Origin: an uncultured Eubacteriales bacterium
GTDB taxonomy: Bacteria; Bacillota; Clostridia; Christensenellales; Aristaeellaceae
Direction of reading: 5' to 3'
DNA length: 64,000 bases
NCBI GenBank assembly: GCA_902767565.1
Contig: CACXHY010000012.1
Location: forward strand, 1-64,000
The position numbers were made by a program, and so were the translations under genes. Positions 54,247 to 63,500 of the stretch are shown piece after piece (the first letter of the stretch is position 1; each line of letters starts with the position of its first letter). A model generated the notes under the pieces. The model made no database searches. It saw only the letters and a program-made list of their open reading frames with translations, and was not told the DNA's origin.

Positions 54247-55074
54247 TCACTCATCGCCTGGGATGCTGTCCGCGAACACGATGTCGTCCCGCAGGCGGTA
54301 GATGGTCGCGCCGCACTTGCGCTGGCAGAAGTTCTTCGCCCACCATTCCACCGTGCGGACCTCGTCGAACTGCACATAGCCGTAATTGATGCCGTTGATC
54401 TTTTTGTGCCGCATGTTGGAATCCATCCAATGGATGCTGTCGGTCTCCGGGTCATAGGCCAGCATGATGGCGCTGTGCGCGCCGGAGCCGGAGCCGTAGT
54501 TGCCGGTCATCTGGAAGAAATCGCCCCGCTGCACCTGGCGCATGAAGTCCATGGCGAGCGCCATGTTCTCCTCCTTGCTGAGGCTGCTGTCGTAGCGGAA
54601 GGACGCCGCGGCATAGAACGGGTTCCCGTCGGAGGCCGGGATCTCCTTCCACGCCAGACCGTAGGCGTAGGGCCTGCACTCTTTGGCAGGCAGGTTGTCC
54701 GGGATCACCAGCGTGACGCCGGGATACTCCGCCATGCGGTAGTTCGCCCTGTTCTCTCGGAAGAGGTAGGTCGTGAAATTCTTGCAGACGTAGATATCGC
54801 CCTTGTAATAGGCGCGCTGGGGCTTCCCGTTGGCCTTCTCGTAGAGCTCGCGTCCCATTTCGATCATATCGTCGATAAAGCGGTCGCGCGCCGTGACGGA
54901 AGCCGGAGCCTGTACCGTTTCCGGTTCGTCCAGCGAGACTTCCTCCACCGTGATGCCGTCGATGACCCATTCGTCATCGTCCAGGGAATAGTCCTCCTCC
55001 CCGCCCTCCGTCAAGCCCAAAACGGGCAGCGTCAGCATAAGGATCATCAGCAGCAGCGCGATCCGGCGTCGCAT
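54247..55074 (-). CDS. Secreted papain-like/NlpC-P60-type cysteine peptidase homologue
   Basis: 275 aa. Signal peptide (about 1-22), an acidic linker, then a domain with candidate catalytic Cys in YVCKNFTTYLF (near residue 107) and His in SGAHSAIMLAY (near residue 210), in the order expected for NlpC/P60 or CHAP-like peptidases. Substrate could be peptidoglycan or an amide. Start at 55074 has GGAGG 8 nt upstream. Family assignment is from the Cys-His layout, not a firm match. Confidence 0.7.
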   Translation of the reverse strand: MRRRIALLLMILMLTLPVLGLTEGGEEDYSLDDDEWVIDGITVEEVSLDEPETVQAPASVTARDRFIDDMIEMGRELYEKANGKPQRAYYKGDIYVCKNFTTYLFRENRANYRMAEYPGVTLVIPDNLPAKECRPYAYGLAWKEIPASDGNPFYAAASFRYDSSLSKEENMALAMDFMRQVQRGDFFQMTGNYGSGSGAHSAIMLAYDPETDSIHWMDSNMRHKKINGINYGYVQFDEVRTVEWWAKNFCQRKCGATIYRLRDDIVFADSIPGDE

Positions 55075-55118
55075 CGGCCATTCCTCCTCACCGGTGGATC
55101 TCATGGATCCCCGGCAGT

Positions 55119-55147
55119 ATTATACGCAAGGTCTCCGCGAGGGTCAA
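55119..55147 (-). promoter_or_regulatory. Promoter of the secreted cysteine peptidase homologue
   Basis: Minus strand TTGACC (55142-55147), 17-bp spacer, TATAAT (55119-55124). Confidence 0.8.
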
Positions 55148-55231
55148 GCGCGGCGACGCGCGGAAGGCGGGCCGGGACACCGGCCGCGGCGCGAAATTTA
55201 CAAATCTGCGGCGTCAGATCGCCGTTCCCCC

Positions 55232-55260
55232 TTGCCAAAACGCCCGTCTGACGGTACAAT
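55232..55260 (+). promoter_or_regulatory. Promoter of the peptidoglycan-binding lipoprotein
   Basis: TTGCCA (55232-55237), 17-bp spacer, TACAAT (55255-55260), 55 bp before the start codon. Confidence 0.7.
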
Positions 55261-55315
55261 ACAGGTGACCGAATCGGCATATCCGGATCATCCGAAGCGA
55301 TAAGAGGTGAGATCC

Positions 55316-57172
55316 ATGAAACAGAACCCGAACTCCGCACGGCTGAAGGGGATCGCGCTGGCGCTGCTGCTCCTGTGCCTGTGTCTGGTCCTGGCAGCGT
55401 GCTATGTGCCGCCGGACGACACTTCCTCCGGCAGCCAGAACGTCAGCGGCAACAACGCCGTGCACTTCGACACGGTCCAGCCCACCGCGTCTCCCTCCCC
55501 CGTGCCCACGGCGACACCCACTCCCGAACCGATGGTGACGCCCACTCAGGGCACCACCGGCGGCTACTCCACCTGGACGGATCCCAACGCGACCGCCGGC
55601 AGCGGCACGGACAGCGGCTGGCAGACCGTCGTGACGAACCCGCCGATCCAGGATGTCACGCCCCGTCCGGCCACGCCCACGCCCACCGCGACGCCCGCCC
55701 CCACGACGCTCCGCAGGGGCAGTTCCGGCGATGATGTGCGGAACCTGCAGCAGCGGCTGAAGGCGCTGGGCTATTACGACGGCGCGGTGGACGGATCCTA
55801 CGGCGCCGGCACCGAAGCCGCGGTGAAGGCCTTCCAGAGCAGAAACGGGCTGGCCGCGGACGGCAAAGCCGGCGAGAAGACCCAGGCGCTGCTCTACTCC
55901 ACCAACGCGGTGGCCGCCACCGCCACCCCGCGCGTCACCGCGACGCCCCGGATCACCGCGACGCCGCGTCCCACCAGCACGCCCAGGACCAACATCTACC
56001 TGCAATCGGGCAGTTCAGGCGACAACGTCCGGAAGCTGCAGAACAAGCTGATCGAGCTGGGCTATCTCGGAGGCACCGCCACCGGCCGCTACAGCGGCGC
56101 CACCATTTATGCGGTGAAGGCTTTCCAGCGCCGCAACGGCCTGTACGACGACGGCAAGGCGGGTCCGCAGACCCTGGAGAAGCTATATTCCGGCAGCGCC
56201 AAAAAGGCATCCCAGATGGCGGCCACCGTGGGCGAAGCCTTGTACGAGGGCGAATCCGGCGACGCGGTCCGGGCCATGCAGCGGCGGCTGAAGGAGCTGG
56301 GCTACCTCTCCGGCTCGGTGGACGGCAGCTACGGCCCCAAGACCACGGAGGCCGTAAGGAACTTCCAGCAGAGCAACGGGCTGACCCCCAGCGGCTCGGC
56401 CACCACCCAGACCCTGGAGCTGCTCTACAGCGACGATGCCATGCCCTTCGGCGAAGGCTATGTGCCCGCCGATGCACCCTACGTCAGCGCCTCCTCGGAG
56501 GCGCTGGCGCAGGGGCAGTCCGGCGACGACGTGGCCGCCATGCAGCGGCGCCTGCAGGAGCTGGGCTACTACACCGGCCCGATCACGGGAGAGTATGACG
56601 CGGCCACCGCAACCGCCGTGATGGCCTTCCAGACCAGCCGCAACATCGACGCGGACGGTGCGGCGGGGCCCGAGACCCTGAACGCCATGTACGACGATGA
56701 CTACACGGTCACCTACACCGCCCTGCGGGAGGGAGACAGCGGCCAGAAGGTGCGCACCCTGCAGCAGGCCCTGTATGAGCTGGGGTATTACACCGGCGGG
56801 GTGGACGGGCGCTACGGCAGCGGGACCACCGACGCGGTCGTCGCTTTCCAGACTCGCAACGGCATCCCCGTGACGGGCTACGCCGACGAAGGCACTCTGG
56901 AGGTCCTGTATTCCTCCAACGCCGTGGAAGCGCCGTCGCCTACCGGCAGCTATGTGACCCTGCGGCCCGGCGACAGCGGCGAGGACGTGTGGGAGATGAA
57001 GGACATCCTCCTGCAGCTGGGCTACAGCCCCTCCGACAACAGTCTCTACGACACGCAGACGGAAGAGGCGGTCAAGGCCTTCCAGCGGCGCAACGGCCTC
57101 ACCGTGGACGGCATCGCCGGACCCGCCACACTGAAAAGACTCTACTCCGCCGACGCGATCGCCGCCGAATGA
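55316..57172 (+). CDS. Lipoprotein with six PG_binding_1 repeats
   Basis: 618 aa. Signal peptide with lipobox LAAC (Cys near residue 29), so membrane-anchored by lipid. Thr/Pro-rich linkers of the form TPTPTATP separate the anchor from six PG_binding_1 domains of about 63 residues, each with a core like GSSGDDVRNLQQRL and a DGKAG turn. No catalytic domain follows. It would bind peptidoglycan through an array of domains, holding the wall near the membrane or recruiting other proteins. Confidence 0.92.
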   Translation: MKQNPNSARLKGIALALLLLCLCLVLAACYVPPDDTSSGSQNVSGNNAVHFDTVQPTASPSPVPTATPTPEPMVTPTQGTTGGYSTWTDPNATAGSGTDSGWQTVVTNPPIQDVTPRPATPTPTATPAPTTLRRGSSGDDVRNLQQRLKALGYYDGAVDGSYGAGTEAAVKAFQSRNGLAADGKAGEKTQALLYSTNAVAATATPRVTATPRITATPRPTSTPRTNIYLQSGSSGDNVRKLQNKLIELGYLGGTATGRYSGATIYAVKAFQRRNGLYDDGKAGPQTLEKLYSGSAKKASQMAATVGEALYEGESGDAVRAMQRRLKELGYLSGSVDGSYGPKTTEAVRNFQQSNGLTPSGSATTQTLELLYSDDAMPFGEGYVPADAPYVSASSEALAQGQSGDDVAAMQRRLQELGYYTGPITGEYDAATATAVMAFQTSRNIDADGAAGPETLNAMYDDDYTVTYTALREGDSGQKVRTLQQALYELGYYTGGVDGRYGSGTTDAVVAFQTRNGIPVTGYADEGTLEVLYSSNAVEAPSPTGSYVTLRPGDSGEDVWEMKDILLQLGYSPSDNSLYDTQTEEAVKAFQRRNGLTVDGIAGPATLKRLYSADAIAAE

Positions 57173-57174
57173 CA

Positions 57175-57207
57175 GAAGCTCCGGATGAACGGGGGCTTCT
57201 TTTTTTT
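57175..57207 (+). terminator. Terminator after the peptidoglycan-binding lipoprotein
   Basis: GAAGCTCCG pairs imperfectly with CGGGGGCTTC, followed by seven T (57201-57207). Confidence 0.75.
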
Positions 57208-57287
57208 GCGGCGACGGCGCCGGAATGACCCGCGGCCGCATTTGCGCCGGAATTGCGCCGGAATCGCACGGCGGGCGCGATTTTTCC

Positions 57288-57316
57288 TTGACGAACCGCG
57301 GGATTCCGTGTAAAAT
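57288..57316 (+). promoter_or_regulatory. Promoter of the HerA/DUF853 ATPase
   Basis: TTGACG (57288-57293), 17-bp spacer, TAAAAT (57311-57316) with an extended -10 TG. Confidence 0.75.
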
Positions 57317-57357
57317 GTCATCAGCCGAATTCTGAATACGAACAGGAGGTTTTGTCC

Positions 57358-59247
57358 ATGCTCTACGAAGACAAGATTTGGGTCGGTACGGGCAAGGAGC
57401 CTGTCATGCTTCTTCCCTCCATGGCCAACCGCCACGGCCTCATCGCCGGCGCCACGGGTACCGGCAAAACGGTTTCGCTGAAGGTGCTGGCCGAGGGCTT
57501 CTCCGCCATGGGCGTCCCGGTCTTTCTCAGCGATGTGAAGGGCGACCTTTCGGGCATGGTGCGCCCCGGCGAGCATTCCGAAAAGATCGCGCAGCGCCTC
57601 GCTTCATGCCAGGTGACCTCCTTCCAGTACCGCACCTTCCCCACCGTGTTCTGGGACGTGTACGGCGAGCAGGGCCATCCCATCCGCACCACCGTGTCGG
57701 AGATGGGCCCGCTGCTGCTGTCCCGGATGCTGGGCCTGAACGAGACCCAGGCGGGCGTGCTGAACATCTGCTTCCGCGTGGCCGATGACGAGGGCATGCT
57801 GCTGCTGGACATCAAGGACCTGAAGGCCATGCTGGCCTATGTGGGCGAGAACGCCCGCAGCTACACCCTGCGCTACGGCAATGTCTCCGCCGCCTCCATC
57901 GGCGCGATCCAGCGCGCCGTGGCCGTGCTGGAGGACCAGGGCGGCGATCTCTTCTTCGGCGAGCCGTCGCTGAACATCGCCGACTGGCTGCAGACGGATG
58001 AGGAAGGCCAGGGCAACATCAACATTCTCGCCGCGGACAAGCTGTTCCGCAATCCCACCATGTATTCCACGTTCATGCTGTGGATGCTGTCCGAGCTCTA
58101 TGAGCTGCTGCCGGAGCAGGGCGATATGGACAAGCCCCGCATCGTGTTCTTCTTCGACGAGGCCCATCTGCTCTTCGACAATTGCTCCAAGAGCCTGCTG
58201 GAGAAGATCGAGCAGGTGGTGCGCCTGATCCGCTCGAAGGGTGTCGGCGTGTACTTCATCACCCAGAGCCCCTCCGACGTGCCCATGACCATCCTGGGCC
58301 AGCTGGGCAACCGCATCCAGCACGCCCTGCGCGCCTACACGCCCCTGGATCAGAAGGCCGTGAAGACCGCGGCCCAGACCTTCCGCGCCAATCCCGAGTT
58401 CGACACCGAGGAAGCCATCACCACCCTGAAGACCGGCGAGGCGCTGGTCTCCTTCCTGGACGAACACGGCGCGCCTTCCGTGGTGGACCGCGCCACGATC
58501 CTCCCGCCCCAGAGCTACATGAACGCCATCTCGCCCGACCTTCGCCAGTCCTGCATCGAGACCAGCCCCATCGCGGGTCTGTACGATGAGGTCATCGACC
58601 GGGAGAGCGCCTACGAGATCCTGGCGGGCGGCCTGCAGCGGGAACAGGTGCCGCAGGTGAAGCCCGAGGAGGTGCACGTCAGCACCGCACCCGCTCCGGT
58701 GCCCCAGCCCCCCATGGCCCCCGTTACCTCCAAGCCCCAGGGCTTCATGGTATACGATCCCGCCACCGGCGGCTACGTGCAGCAGCAGGTGGAGGTGCCC
58801 GCGCCTGCGCCGGTACCGGTGATCCAGGCGGAGACCGTGCCCGCGCCAGCGCCCATCCAGATGCCCGTCATGATCTACGACGCCGGCACCGGCCAGTACA
58901 TCCAGAAGATGATGACCATGCAGCTGGATCCCGCGACGGGCAACTACATCCCCGTGCAGCCGGAGCAGGCCGCGCCGGTGGATCCCAAGGCCGCCGAGAA
59001 AGCCGCCAAGGAAGCCGAGAAGGCGCGCAAGGAGGCCGAGCGGGCCCAAAAGGAACAGGCTGCGGAAGAGCGGCGCAAGCGGGCCGACGAGCTCCGCGAG
59101 GAGCGCGCGGAACGGGCCAGGAAGAACAATTCCGTTCTTGGCCGCATCAAGAACACCGCCATTTCCACCGCCACCCGCCAGGTGACCAGCCAGATCACCC
59201 GCGGCATCATGGGCTCCATCAGCGGTCTGTTCGGCGGCAAGAAGTGA
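57358..59247 (+). CDS. HerA-like DUF853 ATPase with repeated C-terminal motif
   Basis: 629 aa. Walker A GATGTGKT (about 31-38), Walker [13 protein letters not shown] near residue 265 and a STQ-like sensor region ITQSPSDVP mark a HerA/FtsK-superfamily DUF853 NTPase, possibly a DNA-pumping or DNA-processing motor. After residue about 450 the family core ends and a Pro/Ala-rich tail carries three copies of a YDPATGGY-like motif, then a Lys/Glu coiled coil and a small C-terminal patch ending FGGKK. AGGAGGT ribosome binding site. Confidence 0.9.
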   Translation: MLYEDKIWVGTGKEPVMLLPSMANRHGLIAGATGTGKTVSLKVLAEGFSAMGVPVFLSDVKGDLSGMVRPGEHSEKIAQRLASCQVTSFQYRTFPTVFWDVYGEQGHPIRTTVSEMGPLLLSRMLGLNETQAGVLNICFRVADDEGMLLLDIKDLKAMLAYVGENARSYTLRYGNVSAASIGAIQRAVAVLEDQGGDLFFGEPSLNIADWLQTDEEGQGNINILAADKLFRNPTMYSTFMLWMLSELYELLPEQGDMDKPRIVFFFDEAHLLFDNCSKSLLEKIEQVVRLIRSKGVGVYFITQSPSDVPMTILGQLGNRIQHALRAYTPLDQKAVKTAAQTFRANPEFDTEEAITTLKTGEALVSFLDEHGAPSVVDRATILPPQSYMNAISPDLRQSCIETSPIAGLYDEVIDRESAYEILAGGLQREQVPQVKPEEVHVSTAPAPVPQPPMAPVTSKPQGFMVYDPATGGYVQQQVEVPAPAPVPVIQAETVPAPAPIQMPVMIYDAGTGQYIQKMMTMQLDPATGNYIPVQPEQAAPVDPKAAEKAAKEAEKARKEAERAQKEQAAEERRKRADELREERAERARKNNSVLGRIKNTAISTATRQVTSQITRGIMGSISGLFGGKK

Positions 59248-59270
59248 TCCCCCTGTCCATCATCAGATCC

Positions 59271-59306
59271 GGAGCGGTGGCGGCCGTATACGCCACCGCT
59301 CCTTTT
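59271..59306 (+). terminator. Terminator after the HerA/DUF853 ATPase
   Basis: GGAGCGGTGGCG (59271-59282) pairs perfectly with CGCCACCGCTCC (59291-59302), followed by TTTT. The ribosome binding site of the next gene lies right behind it. Confidence 0.88.
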
Positions 59307-59321
59307 CGGAGGTGAACCCCC

Positions 59322-60401
59322 ATGCCCGAAGGAGTTCGTCTGTGCGGCAGCGCATGCGGCCTGTGGAGGCCCGACGCGCCGGACTTGTTCAGCGTCTGTT
59401 TTCCCTCCCCCGCCTCCATCGGCGCGTCCGGGGACCCGGAGGTCGCCCGCGATATGGCCGGTCTGGTGGCCATGAGCGCCGCGGAGGAGGGCATCCCGCT
59501 GCTGCTTACGCCGGACCCCGCGCGGGCATCGGATGCCGCGCCCGGGACACGGGGCTTCTGCTTCTCCGACGATCCCGCGCTGAACATCCGGATGACCGCC
59601 GCGTGGATCCGCGGTCTTCAGGAGAACGGCGTCGGAGCGGTGCTGCGCGCACAGGAGGAGACGGATCCCGAGGCCTGCCGCGCGGTCCTCGGCATGATCG
59701 AGCCCTGTGCCGTAATGGGGCCCGGCGGACTCGCGCCCGCATACCCCGAAGCCTGCCGGCTGGCCGAAAAGCTGAGGAAGAAACCGGATGAGTTCGACTG
59801 GGGCATGCAGCACCATCAGGCGCGGAAGGTGGCCCGGCAGGGCATCGTGCTGCTGAAGAACGACAGAGATCTTCTCCCCATCCGGGGGAACCACCGCATC
59901 GCCGTGATCGGCGCGTGCGCCGCCGTGCCGGTCTTCCGCGCGCCGGGGCTGCCGGAGCTTCGCTGCACCGAGACGCTGTCCGCCCTGCAGGCCGTGCGCT
60001 CCGTGTCGCCGGTCACCTATGCGGCTGGATACCGCACGGACCATGCCGAACCGGACGAGGCCCTCATCCGCGAGGCGGTCGGGCTGGCATCTGTCTCCGA
60101 CGCGGCGCTGGTATTCGCGGGAACGGAGGCGTGCGTGTCCGCACTGCCCGCGTCCCAGGAGGCGCTGATCCGGGCGGTCGCGAAGGTCCAGCCGAACACG
60201 GCGGTCATGCTGCACGTACCCGCCCCCATCGCCATGCCTTGGGCAGAGGATGCGGCCGCCCTGGCGGTCAGCTTCCCGTCGGGACAGGCAGGCGGCGCGG
60301 CTGATATCGATCTCCTCTTCGGCGCTGTGCCCTTCCGGGGTCGGCTGCCCTTCGACTTTCCGGGAATGCCCTACCGCATGGGCAGCGGCATCGCCACGTG
60401 A
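59322..60401 (+). CDS. Miniature GH3-like protein lacking catalytic residues
   Basis: 359 aa, about half of a normal family 3 glycoside hydrolase. Residues about 70-125 keep a trace of the GH3 N-terminal barrel (GFCFSDDPALNIRMTAAWIRGLQ). The segment with the nucleophile Asp (SDW) and the KHFA motif is gone. From about 165 it follows the GH3 C-terminal domain (ARQGIVLLKNDRDLLPI, HRIAVIGA, PIAMPWAEDAAALAVSFPSGQAGG), but the acid/base-containing loop is missing. Ribosome binding site GGAGGTG and an intact frame suggest expression. Either a decayed enzyme or a non-catalytic sugar-binding relative. Confidence 0.75.
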   Translation: MPEGVRLCGSACGLWRPDAPDLFSVCFPSPASIGASGDPEVARDMAGLVAMSAAEEGIPLLLTPDPARASDAAPGTRGFCFSDDPALNIRMTAAWIRGLQENGVGAVLRAQEETDPEACRAVLGMIEPCAVMGPGGLAPAYPEACRLAEKLRKKPDEFDWGMQHHQARKVARQGIVLLKNDRDLLPIRGNHRIAVIGACAAVPVFRAPGLPELRCTETLSALQAVRSVSPVTYAAGYRTDHAEPDEALIREAVGLASVSDAALVFAGTEACVSALPASQEALIRAVAKVQPNTAVMLHVPAPIAMPWAEDAAALAVSFPSGQAGGAADIDLLFGAVPFRGRLPFDFPGMPYRMGSGIAT

Positions 60402-60475
60402 TGCGTTTCCGTGCGGCTGTGACGGAACATACGATCTTTCCCGACGCGGCACGCATCCGGGGCGGGATCGCTCCG

Positions 60476-60515
60476 AACGAAAAACCGGACCACGCCCGTG
60501 ATCCGGTTTTTCGTT
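60476..60515. terminator. Bidirectional terminator between convergent genes
   Basis: AACGAAAAACCGGA (60476-60489) pairs perfectly with TCCGGTTTTTCGTT (60502-60515). Lies between the GH3-like gene and the large SH3 protein. Confidence 0.9.
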
Positions 60516-60524
60516 GTTCTGGTT

Positions 60525-63500
60525 TTACGGCTGCGTGGTATCGGCCGGGCCGCCCGCCCGACTTTTGCGGCGGGTGCGCGGCCGATCCACGGTCCCGTCG
60601 GAAGAGGGGGCGGGCGCCGCGGTCGATGCGGGAGCCGGCGCCGTTTGCGCAGGGGTCTGAGCCGGTCGGGTGTCAGCGCCGCCGATGCCCGCGGGCGTCG
60701 AAGCGGCATTGCGCAGAGACTGCGGCTGATCGGTTCCGGCGGGGGTCGTCGGGGCCGCGTGACCACGGTCCGGGATCCCACCTGAAGCGGCAGAAGTCTG
60801 CGGAGCGGTATAGCCCTGATCCGGGATCCCGCCCGAGGCGGTCGGAGCCTGCAGTGCGGTATAGCCCGGGGTCCGGTTCCCGTAGGGAGCGGTCGGCGCC
60901 GCAGGGCTTGCCGGTGTCCGAGGCATAGGCGCGGCCGCCGGGACAGGCATCGATGAGCCGGACGTCGGCCGGGCTGCGTCGGCTGTCGAGGGAGAGACGG
61001 GGCGCTGGGTCGGGGTTTGACCCGCAGCCGTGGGGGAAACGGGACGCTGGGTCGGGGCCGTCGGGTATGCGCGGCCGGCTGCGTCCGGAGACGGAGTCGG
61101 CGCGGAGCCGGGAGCGGCGGGATAGCCGGCAGGCGCCGTGGCCGCGGCCTTTCTCTCAGTCTGGGGCTGCCGGCTCAGCGGGCCGGGTGCGCCTGCGGCC
61201 TGCGAGGGCCGCTGATACGCGTTTCCGCCCTGCTGCGCGGGACGGTTGCCGCCTGAGGCAGGCGTGCCGCCGGTCTGGTTGAATTTCTGCTGGTAGCCGT
61301 TGGGCGCCCTGCCCTGGGTCCCGTAGGTGGAAGGCTGAGGATTCTGCGTTCCGTTGGCGGAGCGGCTGTCCTGCGCCCTGCGCCGCGCCGCCCTGAGGCT
61401 CGCGTTGCGCTGGTTCTTCCGGTGCATGTACACGCCTCCGCCGATGCCGGCGCCGGCGGCGATCAGGCCGCCGATGCCAAGCCAGACCAGCAGATCGCTT
61501 CCGGATCCTTCCGTATCGAGCCGCTGCGCGTCGGGGATCGCGGTCGTGCCGGCTGCCGCCGCCGCAACGGCCGCGTCTGTGGCGTTGGGATCGGGTGTGC
61601 CCAGCACGGCGATGTCCTCCCCGCCCGCATCGGAGCCGCTGCTCGCGGTGGGTACGGGGGCCGGCGTGGCCGTGGCGATGGGCGGTGTGGTGGCCATGGG
61701 CACCCAGGTCGCGTAGCTTACGCCGGAGGTGGAAGCCGGGTCGGTCCACTCCTCCACGTTCTGCTGTTCGATGGATGCGATGGCGGGCGTGGTGTGGGGA
61801 TCGACCGTCGCGTTCCCGCCGGTCGAGTTGCGGCGGACGCCTTCATAATAGTCGTTGCTGTTCAGGAATTGCTGGAATTCGGTGATGGTCATCTGGGTGA
61901 AGAACTCGCCCTTGACCCAGCCGGTGACCACCGTTCCGTTATCGCGGTTATACTGGATGTTGTACCAGGTGACACCGCCCGCCTGCTGTGTGCCGAGCAC
62001 CTGACACAGCGCCTTGGGATTCAGGGTCGTGACGATCTTGTTTCCGTTGGCCTTGTCGCGGATGTTGACGGATTTGTTGTTGTTCGAGTGGATGTAGCCG
62101 AAGCTGGACATGCCGTCCAGGTCCACACTGGCGTCCTGAGGCGTCTGGGCCGGTGCCGTGGGGACCGCCGTCGCGCCGCTGAGGTACTCGCTGCGCTCCC
62201 GCTCGGAGAGTTCCACAAGCTGATCCGAACGGATGTAGCCGGTCACGCCGTCGTAGTTCACCAGATGCCAGGGGTAGCCGTCCGCGGTATCGTAGATCTG
62301 GCCGGCCACGAAGACGACCGTTCCCCTGCTCAGCAGCCTGCGGTTCACGCTGTAATCCAGCGGCTGGTCGCGCAGCGGCACATTGTCGCCCACGGTCTTG
62401 AAGTAGCCGAGGATCTGGGGGACCGGCGCGGGCGAGGGAGTCGCTGTGGAGACAGCCGCCCGGTGGGCCTCGATGATCTCAAGGCCTTCCTGCTCGCTGA
62501 TGGGAACGAGGCTGTCATGGGGCACGAAACCGACCACGCCGTCCTCGGTCACCACGCTGCTCCACACGCGCCCGTTCTGCCTGACCTGTCCGAGGACCGT
62601 CAGCAGCGTTCCCGTGGTGATGGTCTGCAGGCCCTGGGCAGCGTCGTCGGCGTCCACACGGAGCTGCTGCACGGTGCCGGAGATCGCGTATCCGACATAC
62701 TGCGAGGGCTCCGGGGTCACGACCTGCGCAGCGGGTTCCGGCGTCGGCGTTGCGGGAACGGGCGTCGGGGTCTGCGTTATGGCGGGCACCGGAGACGGCA
62801 GCTGGACCTGGATGTCGTCGCTGGTCGCCCGGTCCAGGATCGCGATCATGTCGGAGCGGATGTAGCCGGTCTGCCCGTTGTAGATGCAATGGTACCAGAC
62901 CCAGCCGTCCGAGGCTTTGGCGGTCGATTCGATGACCCAGACCTGCGTGCCGGCGCGGGTGATCGTCGCCAGCCTGGTGCTGTTCTTGCTGGGTTCCTGA
63001 CGCAGCTTCACGTCCTTGCTCTTGGTGGTCCCCCAGCGCTCGATCCGCAGGTTTTCCTGCGCCGGCACGGCGGTCTCGGAGGGATCGCGCAGGCGCTTCA
63101 GGTTGAAATACAGCTGCGCGGGCGTGGGAACACCGTCCGCCGAGACGCTCACGGTCTGCGCCTCCGCGCTGGAGGCATCGTAGCCGTCGGGCACCCGGGC
63201 CGCGTCGGGGATGATGGTATTGTTCTGCCCGCCGACGACGCTGACCTGGTGGCTGCTCAGGAGGTTCCCGCCCAGGTCGCAGTAATACACGGTGACGGTC
63301 CCGTTCTGGGGGATCAGTTCCACCATGAAGCGGACCTCCGCCACGTCGGGCACGCTTTCCTCGCTCACGTTGACGGTCACAGCGTCAGCCGTGCCGGGCA
63401 CCAGGCGGTACCCCTCCGGGACCGACGCCTGCACCAGCCAGCTGTCGCCGCGGTTGATGCTGACCTGGGTGCGGGAAAGCTCCCTGCCGTCGGAGAGGCA

